NCBI RefSeq assembly: GCF_030053345.1
Contig: NZ_JASGBP010000001.1
Span: 806,001 to 870,000 of the forward strand
Source: Flavobacterium sedimenticola
GTDB taxonomy: Bacteria; Bacteroidota; Bacteroidia; Flavobacteriales; Flavobacteriaceae
DNA: 64,000 nucleotides
Direction of reading: 5' to 3'
Shown here: one piece after another, positions 51,474-60,607 of the stretch
How the letters are laid out: each line of letters opens with the position of its first letter
Numbering within the stretch: the first letter of the stretch is position 1
Notes under the pieces: generated by a model
Database searches by the model: none
What the model was told of the DNA's origin: nothing
Seen by the model: the letters and a program-made list of their open reading frames with translations, nothing else
Program-made: the position numbers and the translations under genes

Positions 51474-53000
51474 TTAATGTTTAAAATGACGTGTTCCTGT
51501 AAATACCATTGCAACTTTATTTTCGTTGCAAAAATCAATACTCAGCTCGTCTTTTATCGATCCGCCGGGCTGAATTACAGCCGTAATTCCTGCGTTGTGT
51601 GCAATTTCCACACAGTCCGGAAACGGGAAAAAAGCATCACTGGCCATTACGGCTCCCTGCAAATCAAACCCAAAACTATGAGCCTTTTCAATAGCCTGTC
51701 GTAAGGCATCAACACGTGATGTTTGACCGGTTCCCGATGCCACTAATGTACTGTTTTTTGCCAAAACAATGGTATTCGATTTGGTATTTTTACAAATTTT
51801 TGAAGCAAATAACAAATCGGCTGTTTCTTGTTCGGATGGCGCTGTATGAGTCACCACTTTTAAATCGGATTTCGAATCGGTCACGTTGTTGCGGTCCTGT
51901 ACTAAAAGTCCGTTTAAGCAAGTTCTGACTTGACGTTGCGGTAAAGCCACATCGTGTTGTACTAAGATGATTCGGTTTTTCTTTTCCGATAAAATGGCAA
52001 TGGCTTTTTCATCGAAATTCGGGGCAATCACCACTTCACAAAACAAACTGTTGATTTCGTGAGCTGTGGCTTCGTCAATCGTGCCGTTTGCAATTAACAC
52101 ACCGCCAAAAGCCGAAGTCGGATCACCGGCCAAAGCGGCCAAATAGGCCTCTTTCATAGTGGTTCTGGTCGCTAAGCCGCAAGCGTTGTTGTGTTTTAAG
52201 ATGGCAAAGGTTGGGTCGTTATCTTTAAATTCCAAAATCAAATTCACCGCTGCATCCACATCTAATAAGTTGTTGTATGACAATTCTTTGCCGTGTACTT
52301 TGGTAAACATTTTGTCGAATTCCCCAAAGAAAAATCCTTTCTGATGCGGGTTTTCACCGTAGCGCAGCACTTGTCCGTTGGCCATACTGACTTTGAAATA
52401 GGTGTCATCGGTGTTAAAATAAGTAAAGATAGCGGTATCATAATTCGATGACACATGAAAGGCTCTGGTGGCTAACAATTTTCTTTGATCCAAAGTGGTA
52501 GCGCCGTTCTGGGTTGAAATCAAGTCGAGGAGTAGCGCATATTCGTTTACCGAAGCCACGATTACGGTGTCTTTAAAATTTTTAGCGGCTGCTCGGATAA
52601 GCGAAATGCCGCCGATATCAATTTTTTCAATAATATCCGCTTCGCTCGCCCCTGAAGCCACGGTTTTTTCAAACGGATACAAATCCACAATAACCAAATC
52701 GATTTGCGGGATTTCAAAATCTTTCATTTCCGCTACATCGGAAGCGTTATCTTGGCGATTCAAAATGCCGCCGAAAATTTTCGGATGTAATGTTTTGACA
52801 CGGCCGCCCAATATAGACGGATACGAAGTGACATCTTCTACCGGAACGACCGGAATGCCCAGGTTGGTAATGAATTCTTCTGTGCCTCCGGTAGAATAAA
52901 TGGTGACATTTTGTTGGTGCAATTGTCGCACGATAGGCTCTAAGCCGTCTTTGGAAAAGACCGAAATCAAGGCCGATTGGATTGTTTTTGTTGTACTCAT
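51474..53000 (-). CDS. purH: Bifunctional AICAR transformylase/IMP cyclohydrolase
   Basis: 508 aa. N-terminal MGS-like IMP cyclohydrolase domain (SALISVFSKDGLEPIVRQL, then IYSTGGTEEFI, and LGGRVKTLHPKIFGGIL) and a C-terminal AICAR transformylase domain (RYGENPHQKGFF, LKHNNACGLA, GQTSRVDALRQA). It catalyses the last two steps of IMP synthesis. It is upstream of mreB on the same strand but the pathways are unrelated and mreB has its own -7 box. Confidence 0.97.
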   Translation of the reverse strand: MSTTKTIQSALISVFSKDGLEPIVRQLHQQNVTIYSTGGTEEFITNLGIPVVPVEDVTSYPSILGGRVKTLHPKIFGGILNRQDNASDVAEMKDFEIPQIDLVIVDLYPFEKTVASGASEADIIEKIDIGGISLIRAAAKNFKDTVIVASVNEYALLLDLISTQNGATTLDQRKLLATRAFHVSSNYDTAIFTYFNTDDTYFKVSMANGQVLRYGENPHQKGFFFGEFDKMFTKVHGKELSYNNLLDVDAAVNLILEFKDNDPTFAILKHNNACGLATRTTMKEAYLAALAGDPTSAFGGVLIANGTIDEATAHEINSLFCEVVIAPNFDEKAIAILSEKKNRIILVQHDVALPQRQVRTCLNGLLVQDRNNVTDSKSDLKVVTHTAPSEQETADLLFASKICKNTKSNTIVLAKNSTLVASGTGQTSRVDALRQAIEKAHSFGFDLQGAVMASDAFFPFPDCVEIAHNAGITAVIQPGGSIKDELSIDFCNENKVAMVFTGTRHFKH

Positions 53001-53043
53001 GTGTTGTGTTGTGTTAGTCTGCAGACCTTTTAATATAAGGTGA

Positions 53044-53074
53044 CAAAAGTAGTTTTTTTAGCTGCAAAATTCAA
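53044..53074 (-). promoter_or_regulatory. Promoter of purH
   Basis: On the minus strand TTG, a 20-bp spacer and TACTTTTG (53044-53051) fit the Bacteroidota promoter. The -7 box lies 43 bp before the purH ATG. Confidence 0.55.
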
Positions 53075-53183
53075 GTATGTATTGTAACAATATTTTATTT
53101 TTTGACACCTATAGGACATTGTATAAAAATGTGGCGATTTCCATTATTTTTATTGAAATTTACAAAACCAAAAACCACTGCTG

Positions 53184-54437
53184 ATGTTGCTCTATTTACG
53201 ATTACTCAAAGAAAGTTTTGCGTTTGCGATGAATGCGCTTCGCAATAACAAACTGCGCACCATGCTTTCTTTATTAGGAGTGACTATAGGTATTTTTTCG
53301 ATTATTGCAGTTTTGGCAGCGGTTGATTCATTAGACCAGAAGATTCAAGCCGATTTAAGTACGCTAGATAAAAATACCATTTATTTAACCAGTCAATCGT
53401 TTGGGCCAACTGATGTTCCGCGTTGGAAGCGAGAGCAATTCCCCAATGTCACTTTTGAGGAATACCAATATTTGAAAAATACGTTAGGTAATGTTGAAGA
53501 GTCTTGTTTTCAGTATTTCACGGTATCGCAAAATATCACTTACGAATCAAAGACTTCTTCAGCTGTCAATATGGTGGCCGTGACCTCGGAGTTTGTCGAT
53601 GTGCAACGTATGGAGTTTTCTAAAGGACGTTTTTTTAATGATGCCGAATCGTATTCGGGGAAACAAGTGGTCGTTTTAGGGTTTGATATTGCCCAGAATT
53701 TATTCGATGATGTTGACCCGATTGGCAAAACGGTGCGTATGTACGGTCAGCGTTTTTTAGTCATCGGTGTTACTAAAAAGAAAGGGGAAACCATGGATAT
53801 TGGAGGTGGTGATGATACTTCCGCTTTTTTTCCGGCTACTTTTTTGAGAAAAATATACGGAGATAACAATCCGCAAGTATTGCCGGTAATCGTGATTAAG
53901 CCCGAAAAAGGAATTGATATCGACGCACTGAAAGGCGATATTGCACAAAAGCTTCGAAACTTCAGAGGTGTAAAACAAGGAGATATTGACAACTTTTTTA
54001 TCAATATACTTTCGGGGTTGACCGATATGATTGACGGTGTTTTGAGTAGTTTGCGCATGGGCGGGATAATTATCAGCTTCTTTTCGTTTTTGGTAGGCGG
54101 ATTCGGGATTGCCAATATTATGTTTGTATCGGTTAAAGAACGTACCAATCTTATCGGAATTCAAAAGTCGTTAGGCGCTAAAAATCGCTTTATCTTGTTG
54201 CAATTTTTATTTGAAGCCATTATTCTTTGTTTGTTTGGCGGTGCTATCGGATTGCTCATTGTATGGCTTTTGGCTATGGTACTAACCAACATACTCGATT
54301 TTGAATTTATCTTGAGTTTTACCAATATTGTTATCGGAACCGGATTATCAGTGATTGTAGGGTTGATTTCCGGTATTGTACCGGCTATCTCGGCTTCCAA
54401 ATTAGATCCGGTGGAAGCCATTCGCAGCGGAATGTAA
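53184..54437 (+). CDS. MacB/FtsX-like ABC transporter permease
   Basis: 417 aa. N-terminal cytoplasmic stretch and membrane helix (NKLRTMLSLLGVTIGIFSII), a MacB periplasmic core domain (about 50-250), then three helices of an FtsX domain containing VKERTNLIGIQKSLGAKN and a final GIVPAISASKLDPVEAIRSG. It needs an ATPase partner not encoded next to it. Substrate unknown; lipoprotein or antimicrobial export are options for the family. It diverges from purH. Confidence 0.9.
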   Translation: MLLYLRLLKESFAFAMNALRNNKLRTMLSLLGVTIGIFSIIAVLAAVDSLDQKIQADLSTLDKNTIYLTSQSFGPTDVPRWKREQFPNVTFEEYQYLKNTLGNVEESCFQYFTVSQNITYESKTSSAVNMVAVTSEFVDVQRMEFSKGRFFNDAESYSGKQVVVLGFDIAQNLFDDVDPIGKTVRMYGQRFLVIGVTKKKGETMDIGGGDDTSAFFPATFLRKIYGDNNPQVLPVIVIKPEKGIDIDALKGDIAQKLRNFRGVKQGDIDNFFINILSGLTDMIDGVLSSLRMGGIIISFFSFLVGGFGIANIMFVSVKERTNLIGIQKSLGAKNRFILLQFLFEAIILCLFGGAIGLLIVWLLAMVLTNILDFEFILSFTNIVIGTGLSVIVGLISGIVPAISASKLDPVEAIRSGM

Positions 54438-54470
54438 GTTGTTTGACCGATTGGTCAATTGTAGAAAATA

Positions 54471-54513
54471 AAAAAAGACACAAAATGTAAACTTTGTGTC
54501 TTTTGTTTTTTTA
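54471..54513. terminator. Terminator between the permease gene and accD
   Basis: AAAAAAGACACAAA and TTTGTGTCTTTTGTTTTTTT form a long stem around ATGTAAAC. A small TTGACC/GGTCAA palindrome lies just before it (54443-54458). Confidence 0.88.
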
Positions 54514-54524
54514 GAATAGTGTAA

Positions 54525-55379
54525 CTATCGGATATCCTGATTCAAAATCAAATCCAAATACAAATTGATTTTGTTTTTCAATTCTTTACGATGGGCAATA
54601 AAGTCAAGGAAACCATGCTCCAAAACAAATTCAGCCGTTTGGAAACCTTCCGGTAAATCTTTTCCGGTGGTGTCGCGCACTACGCGTGGACCGGCAAAAC
54701 CGATTAAAGCACCCGGTTCTGATATGTTAATGTCACCCAACATCGCATAGGAAGCTGTCGTTCCTCCGGTAGTGGGATCGGTACACAATGAAATGTACGG
54801 AATTTTAGCCTCCGATAATTGAGCCAATTTGGCCGAAGTTTTGGCCAACTGCATCAAGGAATAGGCCGCTTCCATCATACGCGCGCCACCCGATTTGGAA
54901 ATCATTAGAAAAGGAATCTTGTTTTTAATAGAATAATCGATACCGCGTGCAATTTTTTCACCTACAACCGCTCCCATAGAACCGCCGATAAACGCAAAGT
55001 CCATACAACAAACCACTAAATCTTTTCCTTTGGATTTACCAACAGCAGTACGCACCGCGTCTTTCAATCCGGTTTTTTCGATGGCATCTTTTAAGCGATC
55101 GGAGTATTTTTTGGTGTCCACAAAGTTCAGAGGATCTTTGGCGGTCATTTTGGCATCCAATTCTTTGAATTCGTTGTTGTCAAATAAAATTTCAAAGTAT
55201 TCTTTACTGCCGATTCTTACATGGAAATCATCTTCCGGGCTTACCCATAAGTTCCGCGCCAATTCATCTTGATCGATGATTTTTCCGGTGGGCGATTTGT
55301 ACCAAAGTCCTTTAGGAACGTCTTTTTTATCTTCTGTAGGGGTTTGAATCCCTTTTTCTGTTCTTTTAAACCAAGCCAT
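54525..55379 (-). CDS. accD: Acetyl-CoA carboxylase carboxyltransferase subunit beta (zinc ribbon lost)
   Basis: 284 aa. The crotonase-like carboxyltransferase core is intact: [55 protein letters not shown] and [14 protein letters not shown]. The N-terminal region corresponds to the Cys4 zinc ribbon of E. coli AccD, but all four Cys are replaced (YKSPTGK and VSPEDD where CxxC pairs should be). It forms malonyl-CoA with AccA for fatty-acid synthesis. The loss of zinc ligands appears real, since flanking residues align well. Confidence 0.94.
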   Translation of the reverse strand: MAWFKRTEKGIQTPTEDKKDVPKGLWYKSPTGKIIDQDELARNLWVSPEDDFHVRIGSKEYFEILFDNNEFKELDAKMTAKDPLNFVDTKKYSDRLKDAIEKTGLKDAVRTAVGKSKGKDLVVCCMDFAFIGGSMGAVVGEKIARGIDYSIKNKIPFLMISKSGGARMMEAAYSLMQLAKTSAKLAQLSEAKIPYISLCTDPTTGGTTASYAMLGDINISEPGALIGFAGPRVVRDTTGKDLPEGFQTAEFVLEHGFLDFIAHRKELKNKINLYLDLILNQDIR

Positions 55380-55402
55380 TCTTTATTCGTTTAAGGTTAA
55401 AA

Positions 55403-55447
55403 AGTTTCAAGTTTCAAGGTGCGATTTTTTAACGCGAAACCTTGAAA
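55403..55447. repeat. TTTCAAG heptamers with an inverted copy, between fbaA and accD
   Basis: AGTTTCA twice in tandem, then TTTCAAGGT (55412-55420) faces its complement ACCTTGAAA (55439-55447), with GCG/CGC inside. It can fold as a 9-bp hairpin. Confidence 0.6.
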
Positions 55448-55459
55448 TTCAAACCAATT

Positions 55460-56527
55460 TTATAATGTATTTACGTTATTCAAGTCGGCAAAAGCTTGTT
55501 CTAATCGTTTGTTAAAAGTTAACTCGCCCTCGCGAACCCATTTTCTCGGATCGTAATGTTTTTTGTTTGGAGAATCCGGTCCTTCAGGATTTCCGATTTG
55601 TGTTTTTAAGTACTCGATATTTTTAGTGATATAATCCCTGATTCCTTCGGTAAAAGCAAATTGTAAGTCGGTATCGATATTCATTTTTACAACACCATAG
55701 GAAATCGCTTCTCTGATTTCTTCCAAAGTAGAACCCGAACCACCGTGGAAAACAAAGTCAACCGGATTGTGACCGGTGTTGAATTTATGTTGAACAAAGT
55801 CTTGTGAGTTTTTCAAAATTTTAGGAGTTAGTTTCACATTTCCCGGTTTGTATACCCCGTGAACATTTCCGAAAGCCGCGGCAATAGTGAATTTCGGAGA
55901 AACTTTCATTAACTCCTCATACGCGTAGGCCACTTCTTCGGGTTGCGTATATAGTTTAGAGCTGTCTACATCAGAATTGTCAACGCCGTCTTCTTCACCG
56001 CCCGTGATACCCAATTCGATCTCCAAAGTCATCCCCATTTTACTCATACGAGTTAGGTATTCTTTACAGATTTCGATATTCTCGTGTAGCGGTTCTTCCG
56101 ATAAATCAATCATGTGGGAAGAGTACAAAGGCTTACCGGTTTCAGCAAAATGTTTTTCGGAAGCGTCTAACAAACCGTCTAACCAAGGCAATAAATTTTT
56201 AGCGCAGTGATCGGTATGTAAAATTACGGTAGCGCCGTAGGCTTCGGCTAAGGTGTGAATGTGTTTGGCTCCGGCAATGCCGCCCAAAATGGCTGCTTTT
56301 TGACCTTCGTTTGACAATCCTTTTCCGGCATTATAGGCTGCACCACCGTTGGAAAACTGAATAATAACGGGTGCTTTTAGTTTGGCTGCGGTTTCTAATA
56401 CACCATTAATGGTACTCGATCCGATAACATTTACGGCAGGAAGTGCAAATCCTTTTTCTTTAGCATAATTAAAAATTGCTTGAACTTCATCTCCGGTAGC
56501 AACGCCCGGTTTGATATTGTGAGCCAT
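55460..56527 (-). CDS. fbaA: Fructose-bisphosphate aldolase, class II
   Basis: 355 aa zinc-dependent aldolase. ILHTDHCAKNLLPW (metal-binding His and Asp), LEIELGITGGEEDGVDN, AAFGNVHGVYKPGNV, VFHGGSGST and VKMNIDTDLQFA are all class II FbaA motifs. It splits fructose 1,6-bisphosphate in glycolysis and forms it in gluconeogenesis. It has its own -7 box. Confidence 0.97.
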   Translation of the reverse strand: MAHNIKPGVATGDEVQAIFNYAKEKGFALPAVNVIGSSTINGVLETAAKLKAPVIIQFSNGGAAYNAGKGLSNEGQKAAILGGIAGAKHIHTLAEAYGATVILHTDHCAKNLLPWLDGLLDASEKHFAETGKPLYSSHMIDLSEEPLHENIEICKEYLTRMSKMGMTLEIELGITGGEEDGVDNSDVDSSKLYTQPEEVAYAYEELMKVSPKFTIAAAFGNVHGVYKPGNVKLTPKILKNSQDFVQHKFNTGHNPVDFVFHGGSGSTLEEIREAISYGVVKMNIDTDLQFAFTEGIRDYITKNIEYLKTQIGNPEGPDSPNKKHYDPRKWVREGELTFNKRLEQAFADLNNVNTL

Positions 56528-56556
56528 TGTTTTGTGTCGTTTTTAAGTTAAGGTTA

Positions 56557-56564
56557 CAAAAATA
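56557..56564 (-). promoter_or_regulatory. -7 box (TATTTTTG) of fbaA
   Basis: TATTTTTG on the minus strand fits TAnnTTTG, 30 bp before the fbaA ATG, inside the 50-bp gap after tamL. Confidence 0.45.
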
Positions 56565-56577
56565 ATAATTTCTGATT

Positions 56578-59121
56578 TTAGAAAGGATAATTTATTCCAA
56601 TATTTAAAACCGATTGGTCAAAGCGCATTTGCTTGAACCATTTGTCTTGTACAAACTCCGAAGGATTGTAAGTTTTAAAGCCTAAATCCATTCGTACGAT
56701 AAAGAAATTAAAGTCGTAACGGAATCCGAATCCGGAGCCAACGGCGATGTTTTCCAACGATTTTAATCCGCTGAAAATATAGGCTTCATCTTCGGTGCTG
56801 TCGAGTACGTTCCAAATGTTACCGACATCGGTAAACAAGGCCCCGTTTAATTTCTGAAAAATATTAAAACGAAATTCGGCACTAAAGGCCAATTTCATGT
56901 TGGCTTCATTGAAATCCAGAAAACTACCGCTCGCACCCGGACCTAAACTATACGATTGCCAAGCCCTGTTGTCGTTGGTTCCGCCGGCAAAATAACTTCG
57001 GGAAAACGGAATGTCTTCCGAGTTGCCGTAGGGAATGGCAATTCCCGCAAAAGCTTTGGCGGCCAGCACTTTTTTTCGACTCAAGTCCCAGTGTTTGATG
57101 TACTCGAATTCGGTTTTAATGTATTGGGAAAATTCGACATCCAAAAAGGTATTGGCACCGTTCTGATTTTGTAATTGTTTGGAGGCGCGGGCAATCAGCG
57201 ATAAGAGATTTCCGGCCGATTCAATTTTAGCCTTTATCGCATAAAAATTGTTGCTTAACAAATCTTTTCTGGAAGTCTTAGTGAAGGTAATGTTCGATGC
57301 GAAAATTAAATTATTCTCTATCAATCGTTGCCTGCGTTCCATAATGCTCAACAACGATTTTAGGTCGGATACCGAAAGCGAAACATCACCCGCTGCCACA
57401 TCATTCACAAAATTTAAAACCCCGTTTTCAATGATTAAGTTCCCGTTTTGAAAATAACTCGGATCAACGGTCGGATAGCTTTGGGCAATCTCGTTGATGG
57501 TGTTGTAGGAGGATTTGTAAATGTTGAAATAGTTAGACGGATTCAAATTTTTTACGAATTGAATATTGACTAAATCGAGCTTGAAGTTAGTGTTTCTTTT
57601 CGGCGTCCAATTGTAGGTGAGTGAACTGGTAAAGTTTTGTTTATCGAGACCGATGTTGGTTTGTTTCGAATATCCGACACTCAACGTGGTGAACGGAATC
57701 ATGGTTTTCGGAATGATTTTATCGGTTTTGAAAGGTAAAAAGATACGCGGGAAGTTGAGTTTGGCATCGACCCCGATTTCCGAAATGTTAAAGAAAGTAT
57801 TGTTTGGATTCGCCAAATCTTTAGACGAACCAATGTTGCCGCGGAACCCTATTTCAAAGGTTTCGGCACCGTTAAATACATTTCGTATGCCTAAAAAGGT
57901 ATTTCCCGAAATCCCAAAATCTTGTATGTTGGAATGCGTAAAATCGGTCGAGAAACCAAACGTATATTTTTTTCTCGGTGTGAGATACACATTGGCAATC
58001 AAACTGTTTTTTTGTGTTTTGTCTTCCACATATTGAATCAGCGGGTAGTTAAATACTTTTAAATTGCTCAAATAACGCGAGGTAATGGTGGTTCTGAAAT
58101 CGGAAAAATAATTGCCTTTAGTGACAAAAATACCATCAGCAATGGCTTTCGGACGGTATTTGAGCTTGTCTACACTATATAAATTGACATCATTGTAGGT
58201 AAGGCTGTCTTTGATGGGCGCGTTCGGGTTCGACGGACTGTGATCGGTGAACACATTTACTTTGCTGATTTTGTACAATTCAAACGGTTTAATGCTCACG
58301 CTGTCTTCGTTACGAACACTTTCGTTGTCGATGATTAAATCTACATTAGCCTTGTGGGTTTTACCCAACGTATCGATGTCGAAAGTGACATAATTTTGTT
58401 GAAATCGGAAAGCACCATTATTTCTGAAATCCTCCGTAATTCTTTTCCTTTCATCATCAAAATCGGTAGTCATAAAAGGTTTTCCGCGTTTTATCATCGC
58501 GTTTTGTTTGCGCAATTGATAAATGGAATCCAACGGTTTGCTCGCTATAAACGTTTCGATGCTATCGATAATGTAAGGTTTTCCGAGTATAATGTCGTAA
58601 CGCAGTTTAGCTTTTTTAGGGCCTAAAGTGTCTATTTTATATTTGGTGGCAACATCAAAATAACCGCGATTGTAATAGTATGATTTTAATCTTTTGAGTG
58701 ATTTTCGGGTGCTGACAGTATCCAAAATAACAGGAGCTTCACCGGTTTTTCTCAAAAAATTATCTTTACCCGAATACAAGAACGATTCCCCTAAACGCTT
58801 CACTTGTTTTTTAGATAACCATTTGGCTTTACGGTAATACCGTTTCGGATTTTTAATCATTTTGTCCTTAAATAAGGAATCCGATTTGGGTTTGGCCAAA
58901 TTGTATAAATTCAAACGCAATCGATAACCCAATATCGAAGTGTTTTGTTTTTGGTACAATTGGTTGAATACGTCTTCGAGATTATTTTTTTTGTTATCTA
59001 CAAAAATATCGTTTTTGGTCAGTAGCTTTTTCCCGTCGGGAACTCGTTTGGTGCTGTTACAACCTAAGATAATTAGTCCGATTAGAATAAATAGTGATAT
59101 TTTTGCGATACGCCTTTTCAA
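56578..59121 (-). CDS. tamL: TamL-type outer-membrane assembly lipoprotein (BamA/TamA family)
   Basis: 847 aa. A lipoprotein signal (lipobox ILGC, Cys21), POTRA-like repeats (about 130-330, for example LKRLKSYYYNRGYFDVATKY) and a C-terminal Omp85 barrel with SRSYFAGGTNDNRAWQSYSL, the lid-lock-like motif, ending NIGINYPF. In Bacteroidota TamL replaces TamA and works with TamB to insert outer-membrane proteins. The start is TTG at 59121: it begins MKRRIAKISL directly before the signal core and no ATG is available upstream or close downstream. Confidence 0.9.
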   Translation of the reverse strand: MKRRIAKISLFILIGLIILGCNSTKRVPDGKKLLTKNDIFVDNKKNNLEDVFNQLYQKQNTSILGYRLRLNLYNLAKPKSDSLFKDKMIKNPKRYYRKAKWLSKKQVKRLGESFLYSGKDNFLRKTGEAPVILDTVSTRKSLKRLKSYYYNRGYFDVATKYKIDTLGPKKAKLRYDIILGKPYIIDSIETFIASKPLDSIYQLRKQNAMIKRGKPFMTTDFDDERKRITEDFRNNGAFRFQQNYVTFDIDTLGKTHKANVDLIIDNESVRNEDSVSIKPFELYKISKVNVFTDHSPSNPNAPIKDSLTYNDVNLYSVDKLKYRPKAIADGIFVTKGNYFSDFRTTITSRYLSNLKVFNYPLIQYVEDKTQKNSLIANVYLTPRKKYTFGFSTDFTHSNIQDFGISGNTFLGIRNVFNGAETFEIGFRGNIGSSKDLANPNNTFFNISEIGVDAKLNFPRIFLPFKTDKIIPKTMIPFTTLSVGYSKQTNIGLDKQNFTSSLTYNWTPKRNTNFKLDLVNIQFVKNLNPSNYFNIYKSSYNTINEIAQSYPTVDPSYFQNGNLIIENGVLNFVNDVAAGDVSLSVSDLKSLLSIMERRQRLIENNLIFASNITFTKTSRKDLLSNNFYAIKAKIESAGNLLSLIARASKQLQNQNGANTFLDVEFSQYIKTEFEYIKHWDLSRKKVLAAKAFAGIAIPYGNSEDIPFSRSYFAGGTNDNRAWQSYSLGPGASGSFLDFNEANMKLAFSAEFRFNIFQKLNGALFTDVGNIWNVLDSTEDEAYIFSGLKSLENIAVGSGFGFRYDFNFFIVRMDLGFKTYNPSEFVQDKWFKQMRFDQSVLNIGINYPF

Positions 59122-59140
59122 GTGGTGCCAAATTTTAATT

Positions 59141-59148
59141 CAAAAATA
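59141..59148 (-). promoter_or_regulatory. -7 box (TATTTTTG) of tamL
   Basis: TATTTTTG on the minus strand, 20 bp before the TTG start at 59121, in the 36-bp gap to the divergent RNA methyltransferase gene. Confidence 0.45.
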
Positions 59149-59157
59149 CAGTATTTT

Positions 59158-59886
59158 ATGGTTAGTAAAAACCAAATAAAATTAATTACCGGTCTGCAAC
59201 AAAAAAAATACCGAATCGAGCATCAATTGTTTATTGCCGAGGGTGTAAAAGTAATACAGGAATTGCTCTCGGCAAATTTTGTACCACAGTATTTATTTGC
59301 CACGGAAGCAGATTCGGATGTGTTTGGTACTGTTGAAAAAATAGTGGTTAACGAAAATGAAATGAAAAAAATATCGGCATTAAGTACGCCGAGTTCTTGT
59401 TTAGCGGTTTTCAAGATACCAAAACCGGTTGATCCCGACCATAAAGGTTTGATTGTAGCACTCGACGACATTCGGGATCCGGGCAACTTAGGGACCATTA
59501 TCCGGTTATGCGATTGGTTTGGTGTTCGCGATTTGCTTTGTTCCAAGACAACCGTCGATTTGTACAACCCTAAAGTCATACAAGCCACTATGGGTTCTGT
59601 TGCTCGAGTTCGTGTTACTTATGTGGATTTGCCCTCTTACTTGGCGGAAACATCATTACCGGTTTTCGGTACTTTCATGGATGGCCAAAATATTTACAAA
59701 GAAAAACTACCGGCTGAAGGGATTATAGTGTTCGGGAATGAAGCCAATGGGATTTCGCCAACATTGGAAACCCAAATTAAAAACCGAATAGCCATTCCGA
59801 GATTTGGCGATTTACAACAAACCGAAAGCTTGAATGTAGCCACTGCCACGGCGATTTGCCTGAGTGAATTCCGACGTTCTTCTTAA
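59158..59886 (+). CDS. SpoU/TrmH-family RNA 2'-O-methyltransferase
   Basis: 242 aa from the ATG at 59158 (MVSKNQIKLITGL). A GTG start 12 codons earlier would leave no gap to the divergent tamL, so it is rejected. An N-terminal SpoU substrate-binding domain (RIEHQLFIAEGVKVIQELL) precedes the knotted methyltransferase with LDDIRDPGNLGTIIRLCDW, VFGNEANGIS and SLNVATATAICLSEF, the three SPOUT motifs. It methylates ribose in rRNA or tRNA; the target base is not evident. It overlaps the convergent porT by 4 bp. Confidence 0.93.
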   Translation: MVSKNQIKLITGLQQKKYRIEHQLFIAEGVKVIQELLSANFVPQYLFATEADSDVFGTVEKIVVNENEMKKISALSTPSSCLAVFKIPKPVDPDHKGLIVALDDIRDPGNLGTIIRLCDWFGVRDLLCSKTTVDLYNPKVIQATMGSVARVRVTYVDLPSYLAETSLPVFGTFMDGQNIYKEKLPAEGIIVFGNEANGISPTLETQIKNRIAIPRFGDLQQTESLNVATATAICLSEFRRSS

Positions 59887-60584
59887 TGAAAGGTAAAGTT
59901 GATTAATACGGCACGTGTTTTTAACGACTCAATATTGCCGGTCCACGGACTGTTCGGGTCATCGTCGCGAATCAATTCATCATTAAATCCGAAAACACCG
60001 CGAATGGAAGGTGAAAATTTGAAGTATTCAAAATACAAGTCAATGCCGAATCCGAAAGTGTAATTGCGTGTCCACGGTTGAACCCTGAATTTTTGTTCCG
60101 AGTTGTCGTCTTTTGATTTGGAATTACTCGATAAATTGAGTGTGGTTGAAACCCCGCCTAACAAATACGGACGAACATTTCCGGTGCGCAACGAGGAAAA
60201 TTTCAATAGTAACGGGAAATCGATATACGTTGCTTTTACTTCTCGCAATGCATCGCGATCATTAGTAAATCCGGGATAGGTAAGCGTTCTGCTGGCGTAA
60301 TACAATCCCGGTTCAAAACGCAGTTCCACATATTCGTGTAGTCTTAAAACACCTACCAAACCCACATTAAAACCGGTATTTCCTTTCACATTAATGTCCT
60401 GTCCGGGTACTTTATAATCGGTTTTGAAATCAAAAGTACTGAAGCCTAAAAAATAACCCCAATAGACGCGTTGTTTGTCAAAATTTTCCAAATTGATAAT
60501 CGGATCTTTGGCAAAAGTACTCTTCCCGAATTGCGCTTGCGCTATTACGGTAAAAAGGAGACAAAGGAGCGTTATTTTCTTCAT
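59883..60584 (-). CDS. porT: PorT-type outer-membrane protein of the type IX secretion system
   Basis: 233 aa with a signal peptide (about 1-18, ends AQAQFG) and an eight-stranded-barrel pattern. KQRVYWGYFLGFSTFDFK, NVGLVGVLRLHEYVELRFEP and LREVKATYIDFPLLLKF are features I recognise from PorT/SprT. The gene next to ubiE/menG is the location I recall for this family in Flavobacterium. It would support secretion of proteins such as the amylase-like one at the left edge of the window. Confidence 0.85.
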   Translation of the reverse strand: MKKITLLCLLFTVIAQAQFGKSTFAKDPIINLENFDKQRVYWGYFLGFSTFDFKTDYKVPGQDINVKGNTGFNVGLVGVLRLHEYVELRFEPGLYYASRTLTYPGFTNDRDALREVKATYIDFPLLLKFSSLRTGNVRPYLLGGVSTTLNLSSNSKSKDDNSEQKFRVQPWTRNYTFGFGIDLYFEYFKFSPSIRGVFGFNDELIRDDDPNSPWTGNIESLKTRAVLINFTFH

Positions 60585-60607
60585 TATGCTGCTGAAAATC
60601 AGTTTTT

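Noticed and set aside
54443..54458. TTGACC-GATT-GGTCAA palindrome as an operator
   Set aside because: It lies after the permease stop next to a terminator, with no promoter nearby; more likely part of 3' end structure.
59122..59157. Upstream GTG start of the RNA methyltransferase gene
   Set aside because: It would abut the divergent tamL start with no room for a promoter; ATG at 59158 matches the conserved N-terminus.
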